64,000 bases of DNA, taken from the NCBI GenBank assembly GCA_037127315.1, contig JBBBDQ010000445.1, positions 1,116,501 to 1,180,500 on the forward strand, written 5' to 3'. A program made the position numbers and the translations under genes. Source of the stretch: Ascarosepion bandense (Eukaryota; Mollusca; Cephalopoda; Sepiida; Sepiidae). Positions within the stretch are counted from its first letter, which is position 1; every line of letters starts with the position of its first letter. This document shows positions 32,356 through 42,280 of this stretch, one piece after another. A model generated the notes under the pieces. The model ran no database searches. It was not told the DNA's origin and worked only from the letters and a program-made list of their open reading frames with translations.

Positions 32356-32630
32356 AGCACTGGTACCCTTGGGAAAGGTATTAATCTGTCCCTTCCCTCC
32401 AGTTATGGGTTAAATAACAGGGTAGGAGTTGGGGATCCTGCCCTTAAAAACAAAATCTTAATGAATCTTGATACATGAAAAGAAAAAAGTATTACTAGAC
32501 ACAAAAACTTATATAAAAACAACAATAAATTGTTGAAAGAAAAAGGTATTACCAGCAATAAATAAATAAAAATTTAGTTGGCAATAAATGACCACTGAGG
32601 TTGATATACCATAAAACAAAAACAACCAAC
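32356..32630 (+). repeat. tS1 domain fused to A-element 3' half, with target duplication
   Basis: The tS1 central domain (TACCCTTGGGAAAGGTATTA to AACAGG, 32361-32423) is followed directly by the A-element 3' half and tail (TGACCACTGAGGTTGATATA). A perfect 12-bp duplication CAAATATGTCAA lies at 32344-32355 and 32631-32642, within LINE-R. The chimera therefore inserted as one piece. Confidence 0.8.
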
Positions 32631-33735
32631 CAAATATGTCAAGGTTGCCGAGCGTCTCTATCAGGTCTTTGTGCTGTACTTTGTTGAATGCATTTGCATA
32701 GTCAGTGATATACGGGTACATGTGTTCCTGCATTTCTGCCAGCATTTTAAGCATAAATATCATGCTCTTTGCTCCAGTGTCTTTGACAAAAATTTCCAGT
32801 CCGATTCTGCTGTGTGCTTTATTCACCAGAATTCAGTTTACTCTTGCCTCGATCAAAAATCTGCTGAGCTTGAAAAGGACTTCCGATCCCTGGTGGATTG
32901 GAGTAAGAAATAGCTTGTGAGTTTTAATGCTTCTAAAACAAAGCTGCTATCTGTTAACCATCACAGACAATCGCTCATTTACCCCATTAGCATAGATCAG
33001 GCTAGTCTCCCTGAAAGCAAAACACTGCATCTCCTTGACTCAACTCTCACAACAGACTTCAAGTGGAATCCATAGCTAAATCTGTTGCTAAGAAAGTCGG
33101 TTCTCTGTGTAGGGCCAGAAAGCTTTTTCCGCCTGAAACAATCCTGCACATATATAAATCTACTGTCTGCCCGTGCATTGAATACTGCTGCCATGTCTGG
33201 TCGGGACCTCCTGCTACCTACCTAGGTGTCCTTGACAAAATCCAACGGAGAATCTGTAATGTAACAGAACCCGACTTGGCAGCTCAGATAGTCACTTTCT
33301 CATCGGCGCAATGTGGCTTCCTTGTGTCTCTTCTACAAATACTTTCACGGCTTCTGCTCTGATGAACTTAGCTCACTGGTGCCTTCTATATATAAATTTA
33401 CTCAAGCCACAAGATTAGCAACTAGGTCCCATCCATTTACTGTGAAACCAATAATTTGTAAACGAAAATTCTACTCCAGCAGCTTCTTTTCTCGCACTTC
33501 CCACCTGTGGAATTCCCTTCCATTTACTTGCTTTCCCGACAGTTACAATCTCCAAGAATTTAAATGTAAAGTCAATAGTCATCTCCTATCTCAGTAACTT
33601 TCATCCTCTCTCTCTCTTTCTCTCTCTCTCTCTCATGCTCCCTTCTCTATACACTCCACTCTCATCAGTTTTCTCATCTTTCTCTTACCCACTTCCTGAC
33701 ACCACCTATAACCTGTCACTTTTTCTCATAACTTT

Positions 33736-34213
33736 ACATTTACCCTCAAAAATTGGCAGGAGTCATGGAACTTCTGTACTGACAATAAACTACACCAAGT
33801 GACACAAACTATCGGAAAAAAAGAAACCAATAAAAGGATGTCAAGAAGAGAAGTGGTAATGGCTAAACTCCGAATAGGACACACCTATATCACCCCGTCA
33901 TACTTAGTGAAAGGAGAAGTACCAATCTGCATACCATGCCAAGAACCCTACACAGTACACCATATACTGACAAGCTGCATAGACCTTCAACAGATCCGAC
34001 TAAAACACTATCGATAAAATAATCTAAGGGATATTTTCAATAAGGTTGACCCTAAAAATATTCTCAGATTCCTAAGAGACGAAACTATATAACAAGATAC
34101 AGTCAAAAAGTTCCTCTGAATCATAAGTAACATTTAACTTCCACCCATCATACTACAACTAATGTTTCGGCATTAAATGACTCATAAAGGGTTGATTTGC
34201 CATAAACCAATCA
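33736..34213 (+). pseudogene. LINE-I ribonuclease-H-like C-terminus and 3' tail
   Basis: The frame 33799-34017 reads 'RREVVMAKLRIGHTYIT', then 'PSYLVKGE' and 'CIPCQEPYTVHHILTSC', the C-terminal RNase-H-associated region of I/Nimbus-type LINEs. It continues in frame past stops as 'NNLRDIFNKVDPKNILRFL'. The tail GGCATTAAATGACTCATAAA is like those of the A element and 5S-SINE. A perfect 13-bp duplication TTCTCATAACTTT (33723-33735, 34214-34226) shows a clean insertion into the LINE-J 3' UTR. Confidence 0.85.
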
Positions 34214-34314
34214 TTCTCATAACTTTCCTTCTATGTAACCCCCCTGCAAAATAGTGGCAGTAAAATGCCTTGCTTTGGGTGATATGATTAAAAAAATTTT
34301 TCTATGCTATTATA

Positions 34315-34390
34315 ATGTGGTTATAAAGTGGGGGATCAATTGTACATATCAATTAATATATAAACTGATCCCTCACTTTATGGCCACAGT
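34315..34390. repeat. PAL palindromic segment between two LINE-J 3' UTR copies
   Basis: GTGGTTATAAAGTGGGGGAT is matched by the complement of ATCCCTCACTTTATGGCCAC at the other end, giving arms of about 25 bp with few mismatches. The LINE-J 3' UTR ends just before it and begins again just after it (TCTCTTACCCACTTCCTGAC). Confidence 0.85.
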
Positions 34391-35037
34391 CATCTTTCTC
34401 TTACCCACTTCCTGACACTTCCTATAAACTGTCACCCTTTCTCATAACTTTCCTTCTATGTAACCCCCTGCATAACAGTGGCAGTAAAATGCCTTGCTTG
34501 GGGCAAGATTATAAAAAAAAAAATTCAGATGAGCTTTCTTAATCGACACATTAAGCTGATAGTTCAGTGGAGTTCACGTTCATTTGCACCTGGTTTCTTA
34601 GGCAGTGCTATGAAAATTGATCTGCTTGGGTTTCCCGGGATTTTGCTGCTGTTGTAGATTTCCTTTATAATTTCTGTGATTTTTGTCTACATCGAAATCT
34701 AAGGCAGCCAACATCTCTATTTCTTTCTATTTACTTTGGATTCTATAAATATATATATATAAATATAAATTTCTTTCTATATACTTTGGACAGTGCAGCT
34801 TCCACTTGTGATTTTAATATTTCAGGTCTGTTGATATTTCTGTGAATTGTTGGTTGTTCTTTGTTGTCATGGAAGAGATCTTCTATACATTCTTCCCATT
34901 ACTGAAGTATTTCCTCCTTCTCTAATATGAGTTTTCTATCCTTTGATTTTGTGCATCCCATTGAGGAGCATGTTCTTTGCCCTGTTAGTTCCTTAATTTT
35001 TATGCATGTCTTCTTTATCTGATGTGCTCAGTCTCTC

Positions 35038-35172
35038 TATAACCAGTTATGGAAGTTCTTGCTGCTTGTTTGCTCTTGAACAGTGGCTTATTATTTTACT
35101 TTTTTGTAATAATTATATTACTGAGTAGTGAAGAATATATGTATAACGTTTCTATTATAATGAAGACTGTTG

Positions 35173-35222
<50 letters not shown>
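35038..35222 (+). repeat. Unclassified dispersed repeat (copy 3 of 3) and (TA)n
   Basis: TATAACCAGTTATGGAAG, TTTGCTCTTGAACAGTGGC, GAGTAGTGAAGAA and TCTATTATAATGAAGAC match the copies at 9240 and 27480. It ends in about 22 TA units. Confidence 0.65.
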
Positions 35223-35223
<1 letters not shown>

Positions 35224-35648
35224 TAGCAGTATAGCCCGGCATTGCTCGGGTGTAATGAAAGCTTTAAAACTAATCCATGGTTCTGAAACTCAGACTCTTT
35301 GGACGTTGGCATGAAAGACTAAAAAGCAATAGTTGTTTCCAGTTAAAGTGAAACCGTAGACTGAAAGAAAAATAAATGGATGTGAGTCAAATTTTGATTT
35401 CCTGGTATCGATATCAAATTTCCTGCACTTTTGTAAGAACTGCAACCTTGAAACTTCTGAATATCGTTTCTTATGTCTTTGTATCAAATTTGATTAAAAT
35501 CGGACCACTCCTTCTATAACCAGATTTTTTTTTTCGATTATCGGGGGGTACCTCGACACAAAACTTAGCTAAGAACACTTGCAGACGCTTATAGTACAAC
35601 TGTGTAAATTTTCAAGAAAATTGGTTTGGTCATTTCGGTGTCTATAGG

Positions 35649-35699
<51 letters not shown>

Positions 35700-35720
35700 G
35701 TTTCATTTATAAATAAGTTT
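35223..35720 (-). mobile_element. HEL: Helitron-like element, internally deleted
   Basis: CTAG at 35223 after A, then the hairpin-forming CCCGGCATTGCTCGGG. The internal part around the usual (TA)n is missing, and a 48-bp (CA)n (35650-35697) lies near the other end (AAATAAGTTT). Confidence 0.6.
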
Positions 35721-35744
35721 ATATATATATATATATATATATAT

Positions 35745-36138
35745 ACTCATAAATACCCGCCATAAATATTAGGCCACCCTAATTTTTAAAAAAAATTATG
35801 TATTTCATACTATTTTTTAGTATTTATTACTAAGGGGATAATTATAAATGAAAATAGAATGGTTCTTTTGTTGTTGTTACATTGCGAAATTTTACAAGAC
35901 AGCCAGGAAGCCTTTGCTTCGACCAGCCAACAAGAAGAGACTAGCATGGGGAAGTGAGCACAAAAACTGAACACCAGAACAGTTCATTTGATGCACATGT
36001 TATTGTGCAGTATTAACAAAAGAACCATTCTATTTTCATTTAGAATTATCCACTTCGCAATAAATACTAATAATAGTATAAAATACATAATTTCTTTTAA
36101 AAAACTAGGGTGGCTTAATAATTATGGCTGGTAGTGTA
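35745..36138. mobile_element. Tc1-derived MITE, copy 1
   Basis: Terminal inverted repeats (right end: CACTACCAGCCATAATTATT on the minus strand) extend inward for over 100 bp, down to AATAGAATGGTTCTTTTGTT and its complement. The centre encodes 'PLLRPANKKRLAWGSEH' and 'TPEQF', a fragment of the Tc1 transposase linker before the catalytic domain. The rest of the gene is deleted, and the copy at 59113 has the same deletion. Confidence 0.85.
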
Positions 36139-36142
36139 TGTA

Positions 36143-36147
36143 TGCAT

Positions 36148-36198
<51 letters not shown>
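36143..36198. repeat. (CA)n(TA)n microsatellite
   Basis: About 20 CA units followed by TA repeats, directly after the Tc1-derived MITE. Confidence 0.95.
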
Positions 36199-36200
<2 letters not shown>

Positions 36201-36239
36201 AAATCCTTTCTAATATTTACCCATCATTTTTGATGGCAG

Positions 36240-36300
36240 GGGTCAGTCAGTCAGTCAAGTGCCATACGTGATACATGCTTTGGGTAATCATGTCTCAAAA
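36240..36300 (-). repeat. tS1 3'-end fragment
   Basis: GTCAGTCAAGTGCCATACG and AATCATGTCTCAAAA are the tS1 terminus on the minus strand. The rest is missing. Confidence 0.6.
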
Positions 36301-36599
36301 TTCGATAACAGGGGGTACACTTGTAAAAAAAAAAATCTAATAAAAGAATTTTATGCATTTTTTTTTTTTTTTTGTTTTCTGTCTTGTACAGTCAAATTGC
36401 AATCTAAAAAAGTGAAGTCAGTGACTTCATTGAATGCAGCACTGATCTGTAAGATTTTCCAATTTTGGTACATGGAATTTTTATTGCTTTTATTTTGTTT
36501 AATGTTGTCATAATTAGTAACACCATTTCAGAAGAGCAAAAGAATTTCATAGTGGAAGCACTGTCCACGACTTACCCAAGGGCTAAAATGAAATAGGAA

Positions 36600-36930
36600 A
36601 GAGTAATATCAAGATGTCTTTATGCTTCGATTTACTGATTTCTGGTGTCTGCACTAACGCACTTGTCTCCCTGATTTGATTGAACATGGGCATCTGATGT
36701 ACTAAAAGAGTTTTTACTTTGGCTTTGATAGGTTTTTTCATTTACTTTTCTTTACCAACATAAGTACAGTGAGGTAATGGTTTCATATCTTCAGGGCACA
36801 GGTTTTGACACTTCCGAAAAATTTGCAATTGTAGTTGGACTTCACCATTCAATGGACTGTTAACTGCAGCTGAGCCAAACAGCAAAGTTTTAGTTTTGAA
36901 AACTTTTCTCAAAGTAAAACTACAAGGACA
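36600..36930 (-). pseudogene. Coding-like fragment of an unidentified protein
   Basis: The minus strand at 36919-36756 is open and reads 'TLRKVFKTKTLLFGSAAVNS', then 'QLQLQIFRKCQNLCPEDMKP' and 'LPHCTYVG'. It has an acceptor-like TTGTCCTTGTAG (ending 36920) and a donor-like GGTAAAG (36755). Past that point the same frame continues after one stop as 'MKKPIKAKVKTLLVHQMPMF' and 'TSALVQTPEISKSKHKD', also protein-like. That favours a decayed intronless copy over a spliced exon. I do not recognise the family. Confidence 0.4.
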
Positions 36931-37079
36931 AAGCCAAACGTTTCATAGGCTGACTATGAAGGAGTGATGTTAGAGCTGTGAAATCCTGAATACATTCATT
37001 TCAATTCTTATTAAGAGAAGCATTGTTTCATTCTAGATACAAGGGTGGGCTGAAAGGTTTATAGGCTGACTGACGATGA

Positions 37080-37604
37080 GTTTCAGTTTTGTTTAACAGC
37101 ATATCAACCACTATGGGTTATTTAATGTAAAAAAAAAATTAGGGTTTTTAAAATATTTTTTTAATGTTCAATTGTAGTGAGAAGGTTGAACTAGTAAGAT
37201 TTTAGTGAAAATTTTTTTTTTATTTGAGAGAAAACTAAAAATGTCTTATAGTTTTGTGTTCAAAATGTTTTGCTGAGAACTTTTTTTTCCTTCAAAAATG
37301 TGTTATGGTCATAATTTTTTCTTCAAAAAATGTATTGTTTTTTTTTTTTAAAAAATGCATATTTTTCTATAAAGTCTAGTTTTATGCATACATTTCTATA
37401 ATAGTCTTTTTTTATACTTTCATAGCATTTTGACCCCAGTTTGGGAGTTAACTATTAGCCCATAGCTGGGACCCTAACAGGTTCTACCACTCCAAGTCAG
37501 GGTGGACCTGGGAACAACAGGAATTAAGAGGTGGTTCCCTGCTCCTCACAACCTCCCAATCAGTGGCCTTGCTGCCGGATGCAGTTTACCATCATGTCCA
37601 GGAC
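37080..37604 (-). repeat. A element
   Basis: Read on the minus strand: TCCTGGACATGATGGTAAAC, GGCAGCAAGGCC, GGGTCCCAGCTATGGGC, the A/T-rich middle, and tail TTAAATAACCCATAGTGGTT. Near full length. Confidence 0.8.
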
Positions 37605-37685
37605 TGACTGACTTTGAAGGTGTGATGCTAAAGCTTTAAATGTTACATTATTTTGAGCTCTTATCAATAACTGCATCGTATTGAA

Positions 37686-37985
37686 GGGATGTGTACTATG
37701 CTGCAGTAGATATTGGCTCGAAATGAGAAGTCGGAGAACTGAGCACAAATTCCAGTTGAGTTCCTTGCATTCATTTATGAGCAAATACCACTGGGAGAGG
37801 TATGAATCCGTCACTTCTCCTTCTAGCTATGGATTAAATAGCAGGACAGATTGGGTTCTATAGCCTTGGTTAGCAACTGGTCTACTGCAGAAAGCCATGG
37901 CAACCTACTGTGGGGAAAATCTTCTGCTCAGTCATGTCTCTTTTGAGACATGATTGATCAAGCGAGTATCACGTATGGCACTTAT
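37686..37985 (+). repeat. tS1 SINE
   Basis: All tS1 blocks are present but diverged (A-box CTGCAGTAGATATTGG; B-box degraded to GAGCACAAATTCC; terminus ACGTATGGCACTTA). The degraded B box suggests an old copy. Confidence 0.75.
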
Positions 37986-38150
37986 CTACTGTTGAAGACT
38001 TTCTTTGACAAACAGAATGAACAGTATTCTTCAATAATATCAGTCGGTTATGTCATCATCATTGCGATACTAGTTCCCAATGAAACTTTTAAAAGTTTCT
38101 TATTCAGTTTTTTTTAATTTTCTTTACGGAGTTTCTTTCAGGAGGACTAA

Positions 38151-38434
38151 GAGCATTGTGGTGCAGTGGATATTGGCTCCGATACGAGAAATCTGAGAGC
38201 CGAGTTCGAATTCCAGTTGAATTCCTTGCATTCACTTACATGCAAATACCCTCAGAAAAGGTATTAATCTATCTCTTCCCTTTTAGTTATGGGTTAAATA
38301 ACAGGACAGATTGGGTTCTATAGCCTTGACTGGCAATCAGTCTACTGCAGAAAGTAATGGCAACTTACTGGTCAGTCATGACTTTCGAGACTTGATTGCC
38401 CAAGCATGTATCACATATGGCACTTAACTGACTG
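38151..38434 (+). repeat. tS1 SINE
   Basis: Head TTGTGGTGCAGTGGATATTG, B-box GAGTTCGAATTCC, central domain AAATACCCTCAGAAAAGGTA and terminus TGGCACTTAACTGACTG. About 20 bp are missing near 38370. Confidence 0.8.
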
Positions 38435-38826
38435 TGAAAAGTGTGTGAAAACTGCCATATAAATTATTGCCTCAACAGCTTTTGACTAATTCTTTAGCCA
38501 GCTTCAAGGGGTTCATTGTTAGTAAATTTTTCTGTTTTATATAGTGTTATATAGTAATAGTACTTTCATATGGAGGCATCTTCAAAATTGAACTAATGCA
38601 TTCTGACTAATTTCAAATCAATTAACATTAAATCTGTTGTGTTTTCTAAAAAGGGCTTTATTTGTTTTGTTTTTTAAACATGATTTTTTTTAATTACATG
38701 TTTCTGTTATGGCAGTATTATCCACAAGGATTTTATTATGTGTAGAGAAATTGGGTGTTTTAGTTTTTTTATTTTTATATTGAACTAAGATCACTTTAGT
38801 TGTTGGTTAAACAACCACTTGTGTGG

Positions 38827-38828
<2 letters not shown>

Positions 38829-38881
<53 letters not shown>

Positions 38882-39013
38882 TAGGATTTATTCAAAGATG
38901 TTGTATGTACATTTCGACATGAAATCCCCACAGGGGATAACACAGCACCTCAGCAACGAAAAAAAATCCTTTTTTTCGTTGCTGAGGTGATGCGTTATCC
39001 CCTGTATATAGAA

Positions 39014-39052
<39 letters not shown>
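38829..39052. repeat. Hairpin (38930-39005) between two (TA)n tracts
   Basis: ACAGGGGATAACACAGCACC at 38930 is matched by its near-complement ending at 39005, and CTCAGCAACGAAAAAAA continues the stem. Arms are about 36 bp with 2 mismatches and a 3-nt loop. (TA)n lies at 38829-38874 and 39018-39052. Confidence 0.85.
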
Positions 39053-39054
<2 letters not shown>

Positions 39055-39059
<5 letters not shown>

Positions 39060-39211
39060 TTATAACATAAATATGTTATATCATTACAAAAGTAGCTATT
39101 TTGTTTCGACACTACTTATTATAAGCTCTACTTTGTAATTAGCACTTTTTTAAGAAAAGTGTTTCTTTGGATACAGAATATTATTCTATCCATACCTATC
39201 CCCTACTTGGT

Positions 39212-39215
<4 letters not shown>
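39055..39215 (-). repeat. Dispersed repeat, copy 2 of 2
   Basis: The minus-strand sequence from about 39210 to 39100 matches 805-905 (GAATAATATTCTGTAT, AAAGAAACACTTTTCTTA, CAAAGTAGAGC). Here it extends further, to TTTTGTTTCGACACTAC. Confidence 0.6.
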
Positions 39216-39248
<33 letters not shown>

Positions 39249-39315
39249 TGTTTAATTAAAAACAATATCTACTCAATAAAAGTATTGATTAATAATAATG
39301 TTCAAACAAATAAAT

Positions 39316-39360
<45 letters not shown>

Positions 39361-39364
39361 AGAA

Positions 39365-39700
39365 TGAATTTAACTTTTAATCATTTCAGCCCCAACAAGG
39401 CAAAGAAGATGTAAGGGGTTGCTGAGAACATGAAAAAAATTAAGTGAAAAATTTTATTTAGGTTAGAACGGACAATAAAAGGAGATAGATGACAATTGAC
39501 GTTACATTTAAATTTTTCAAGGTTGTAGCTGTCAGGAAAGCAAGAAGGAAACTATTGAGGGGAGAGGACAATAATAGAACAGATTTCAAGGAGACAAAAG
39601 AAGATTGACATTTCATTTAAATTTTTGAAGATCATATTTGACAGGAAATCAATAAGCTGGAAGGGATTTCCACAAGTGAGAAGTGTCAGAGATATATATA
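39365..39700 (-). pseudogene. LINE-J 3' scraps, duplicated
   Basis: TTTAATCATTTCAGCCCCAACAAGG is the LINE-J 3' terminus. The block ACATTTAAATTTTTCAAGG (ORF end on the minus strand) occurs twice, at about 39503 and 39617, so the fragment is internally duplicated. Confidence 0.5.
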
Positions 39701-39819
39701 TATATTTTTTGTACATTTTTTAAAGGTTATTAAAAACACTTGTAAAAGCTATAAAAAATCTTTTAAAGTCTATGAAAATTATATTAAAACTTAAAAAAAA
39801 AACATTTTTAAAGGCTATG

Positions 39820-39825
<6 letters not shown>

Positions 39826-39857
<32 letters not shown>

Positions 39858-39930
39858 ACAATTAAAATTTTGTATATTTTTTTAGTCTGAAAGAAAAATG
39901 AAATAAAATTAAGCATTGTGGTCTAAATGT

Positions 39931-39975
<45 letters not shown>
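39826..39975. repeat. Two long poly-T tracts
   Basis: T-runs of about 28 bp (39826-39853) and 44 bp (39932-39975). Confidence 0.95.
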
Positions 39976-39979
<4 letters not shown>

Positions 39980-40139
39980 ACTGTATAAATATATATTTTT
40001 TAAATTGATCAATTTTTCTTGCAGTTGTTGATGTAAACTGTGATGCTATACATAAAATTTACTCTGACTTTATTAAATATATACATCAAATTTTTATTCA
40101 CTCTAATCATTCATATATAGTGGCACTTTCACTCTGTAT

Positions 40140-40440
40140 AATGTGCATTGCAGGAGGAAGAAAGGGATTGTCATTGGTCAGGAATTAATACAAGTATTAC
40201 TGACAGAATATATTGCTCTTATATGTATGAGAGGTAAACATTTACTATTGAAATGCATTGCAAATAAGAAAGGAGGAGAAGGTCAGTGGTCAGGAATTAA
40301 TGTAAGTTTTACTGACAGAATAGGGCTATTATATGTATAATAGATAAACATTTACTATAGAAATTCATTGCAAATGAGAAAGGGCATTATCAGGAATTAG
40401 TGCATATAATATCCCACTTCTGTCAGTAAGTAGGATATTG
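40140..40440 (+). repeat. 110-bp tandem repeat, about 2.6 units
   Basis: CATTGCA-type starts occur at 40146, 40256 and 40366. Each is followed by GGTCAGGAATTAAT (or a variant), TACTGACAGAATA and GATAAACATTTACTAT. A related single unit lies at 42080-42180. Confidence 0.8.
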
Positions 40441-40533
40441 TATGCAGGTTCTGCCAAAACTGTTCTAAAAATAAGTATATCATTATGAAATACTATTACT
40501 TATCTTCCTTAAGAGGAAAGTAATATGTTAAGT

Positions 40534-41145
40534 GGATGTGCGTTGCAGTGCAGTGGATATCGGCTCAGAATGACAAATTGAGAAGCCGAATTCAAATTCC
40601 AGTTGAATCCTTGTATTCACTTACGCACAAATACCCTTGGAAAAGGTATTAACCCTTCTCTTCCCTCCAGTTAGGGGTTAAATAATAGGACTGATTGGTT
40701 TCTAGAGCCTTGGCTGGCAACCAGTCTACCACAGAAAGTAATGGCAACCTACTGTGGGATAATTTTCTGCCCAGTTAGTCATGTCTCTTTCAAGACATGA
40801 TTGCCCAAAGCATGTATAACATACGGCACTTAACTGACTGACTGAACATAATAGTTAAAAACATGATTAAGTCATTTACTAGTTATAAAGTGGGGGATCA
40901 GTTTTATATTGTTATGAAGTAATAAACTGATCCCCACTAATGTTCTATAATATAATACATCTCTTCCCGTCTAGCTATGAGTTATATAATAGGATAAATT
41001 GGGTTCTATAGCCTTGGCTGGCAACCAGTCTACCTCAGAAAGTAATGGCAACCTACCGCGAGATAATCTTCTGCCCAGTTAGTCATGTCTCTTTCAAGAC
41101 ATGACCTCTTAAAGTGTGTATCATGTATGGCACTTAACTGGCTGA
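40534..41145 (+). repeat. Dimeric tS1 with PAL linker
   Basis: The first monomer (40534-40844) has A box TGCAGTGCAGTGGATATCGG and a B-box relic. The linker carries PAL (TATAAAGTGGGGGATCA at 40884, TAAACTGATCCCC at 40923). The second monomer begins in the central domain (CATCTCTTCCCGTCTAGC) and runs to the terminus. Confidence 0.85.
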
Positions 41146-41154
41146 ATATATTAA

Positions 41155-41455
41155 AGACACATGGCTCAGTGGTTAGTTCCAATGACTTGACCCTAAAGAG
41201 TTGTGAGTTCAGTACATAATACAGCAGTGGTGAACGAATAACTAAGAAAGTTAAGTTATAGGGAGATAACTACATACCTACCAGAAGTGGCATCACACTT
41301 GCAATGAGAATGACATGCCCCAGTGATCGTAACAAAGGTTTCAGTTTGAAATTCCTAGCCCCTAAAGAAGGCCAGAGTGTACAAATGCTGAAACATAAAC
41401 ATGGGATTAAACATGAGGACAAGTCTGAATCATGTAAATAGTTTATGGTTTTCAG
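41155..41455 (+). repeat. tS3: tRNA-derived SINE
   Basis: Head ACATGGCTCAGTGGTTAG (A box) and GTGAGTTCAGTAC (B box), then GGTGAACGAATAACT, CTACCAGAAGTGGCATC, CCCCAGTGATCG and AGAAGGCCAGAGTGTACA, ending near a TGTAAATAG tail. It is the most complete plus-strand copy. Confidence 0.75.
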
Positions 41456-42079
41456 ATAAAGTCTCTATAGAACAAGATCTGTCTTCACCTCGTCAAACAC
41501 ATGGCTGCTTTTGGGTTAAAAAAAAAAAGCTTTTCTGCAATATTTTAAACTTACAGTAAATAAGGTTTCAAATCAGATTAATTATACTTTAAATCAGCTA
41601 ACTGTTGTGGTCCTGTTTAAGGGATCACAATTATAAGGTGAAAGAGTCCTGTGTTCACTGTGAGCAGTTAAACTACAAGTGTACTCCTCTGCTTGAAGGT
41701 AGAAATGTCTGGCATCATATAAACCAGACGAATCCATATTGTCCATGGATATAGGGGTGTTAACTACCCCAGAACACTAATATTCCTCAAAGTTTCAGAA
41801 AAATATATTTTATTTTCTGAAGATTTTTTTTAATAAAGAAAATTACATTGTGATGAAAGACGAGTAAAAGGTGGGGGCTAATCAGCTATTTTAGCAACCA
41901 AAAAAAAGTAATTACGGTCAATTTAAATTAGTTTTTGAATACAGCAAAGCATTTTGCTTATGGCAAATATTAAATTTAATCTATTAGCTTTAAATTAAAC
42001 ATAAAATAAAAGTTCCAAAAAAGATTTTTCTTTTCAAAAAAATTCATTTCATACCTTAGGTATCATGTTTTTTTGTATA
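41456..42079. other. No gene recognised
   Basis: AT-rich, without coding signal or recognised repeat. Confidence 0.5.
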
Positions 42080-42280
42080 GTGTCCCTAAAATAGATAAAC
42101 ATCAACTATAGAAATGCAATATGAATGAAAAAGAATGAGATTGTCAGTGGTTAGGAATTAATACTATTGTTACTGAATATTATTTGCGGAATTTTATATT
42201 TTGAACTTTCTGGTGAACTCATCAACTTGACTTTTAATTTAAAGCAATAACTAAGAAATGAATTGAACTTTAAAACAAAG

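Larger units (their letters stand above)
32837..34521 (+). pseudogene. LINE-J, 5'-truncated, with nested LINE-I and PAL
   Basis: From 'LDQKSAELEKDFRSLVDW' (32840), through 'VGSLCRARKLFPPETILHIY', 'STVCPCIEYCCHVWSGP', 'LDKIQRRICNVTEPDLAAQ', a frameshift near 33300, then 'MASLCLFYKYFHGFCSDELS' and 'FSRTSHLWNSLPFTCFPDS' to the stop after 'LLSQ' (33597). A 3' UTR and an A-rich end follow. AATTCAG at 32830-32836 and 34522-34528 is the likely target duplication. This is the best preserved LINE-J ORF in the window, but stops near 32913 and 33074 kill it. Confidence 0.8.
30012..35037 (-). pseudogene. LINE-R (RTE-like) reverse transcriptase, split by nested insertions
   Basis: Minus-strand pieces in order: 35037-34529 (linker to palm: 'KEQPTIHRNINRPEILK', then 'KPGANERELH'), 32829-32631 ('MNKAHSRIGLEIFVKDTGA', 'ITDYANAFNKVQHKDLIETL'), 32343-32232 ('KDLRIIKNLYWQQTACIQ'), 31679-31300 ('DLFNLYSKAILRTSK', 'KKTECMIISKKRSPRCQLQV'), 30732-30614 ('RVLDCYVMSVLQHGSKYW') and 30107-30012 ('ATKMWFYRRMLRV'). 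The palm Asp-Asp site reads 'YTDNS' here, so the catalytic motif is lost. Stops and frameshifts add to the damage. The RTE assignment rests on overall motif order. Confidence 0.75.
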
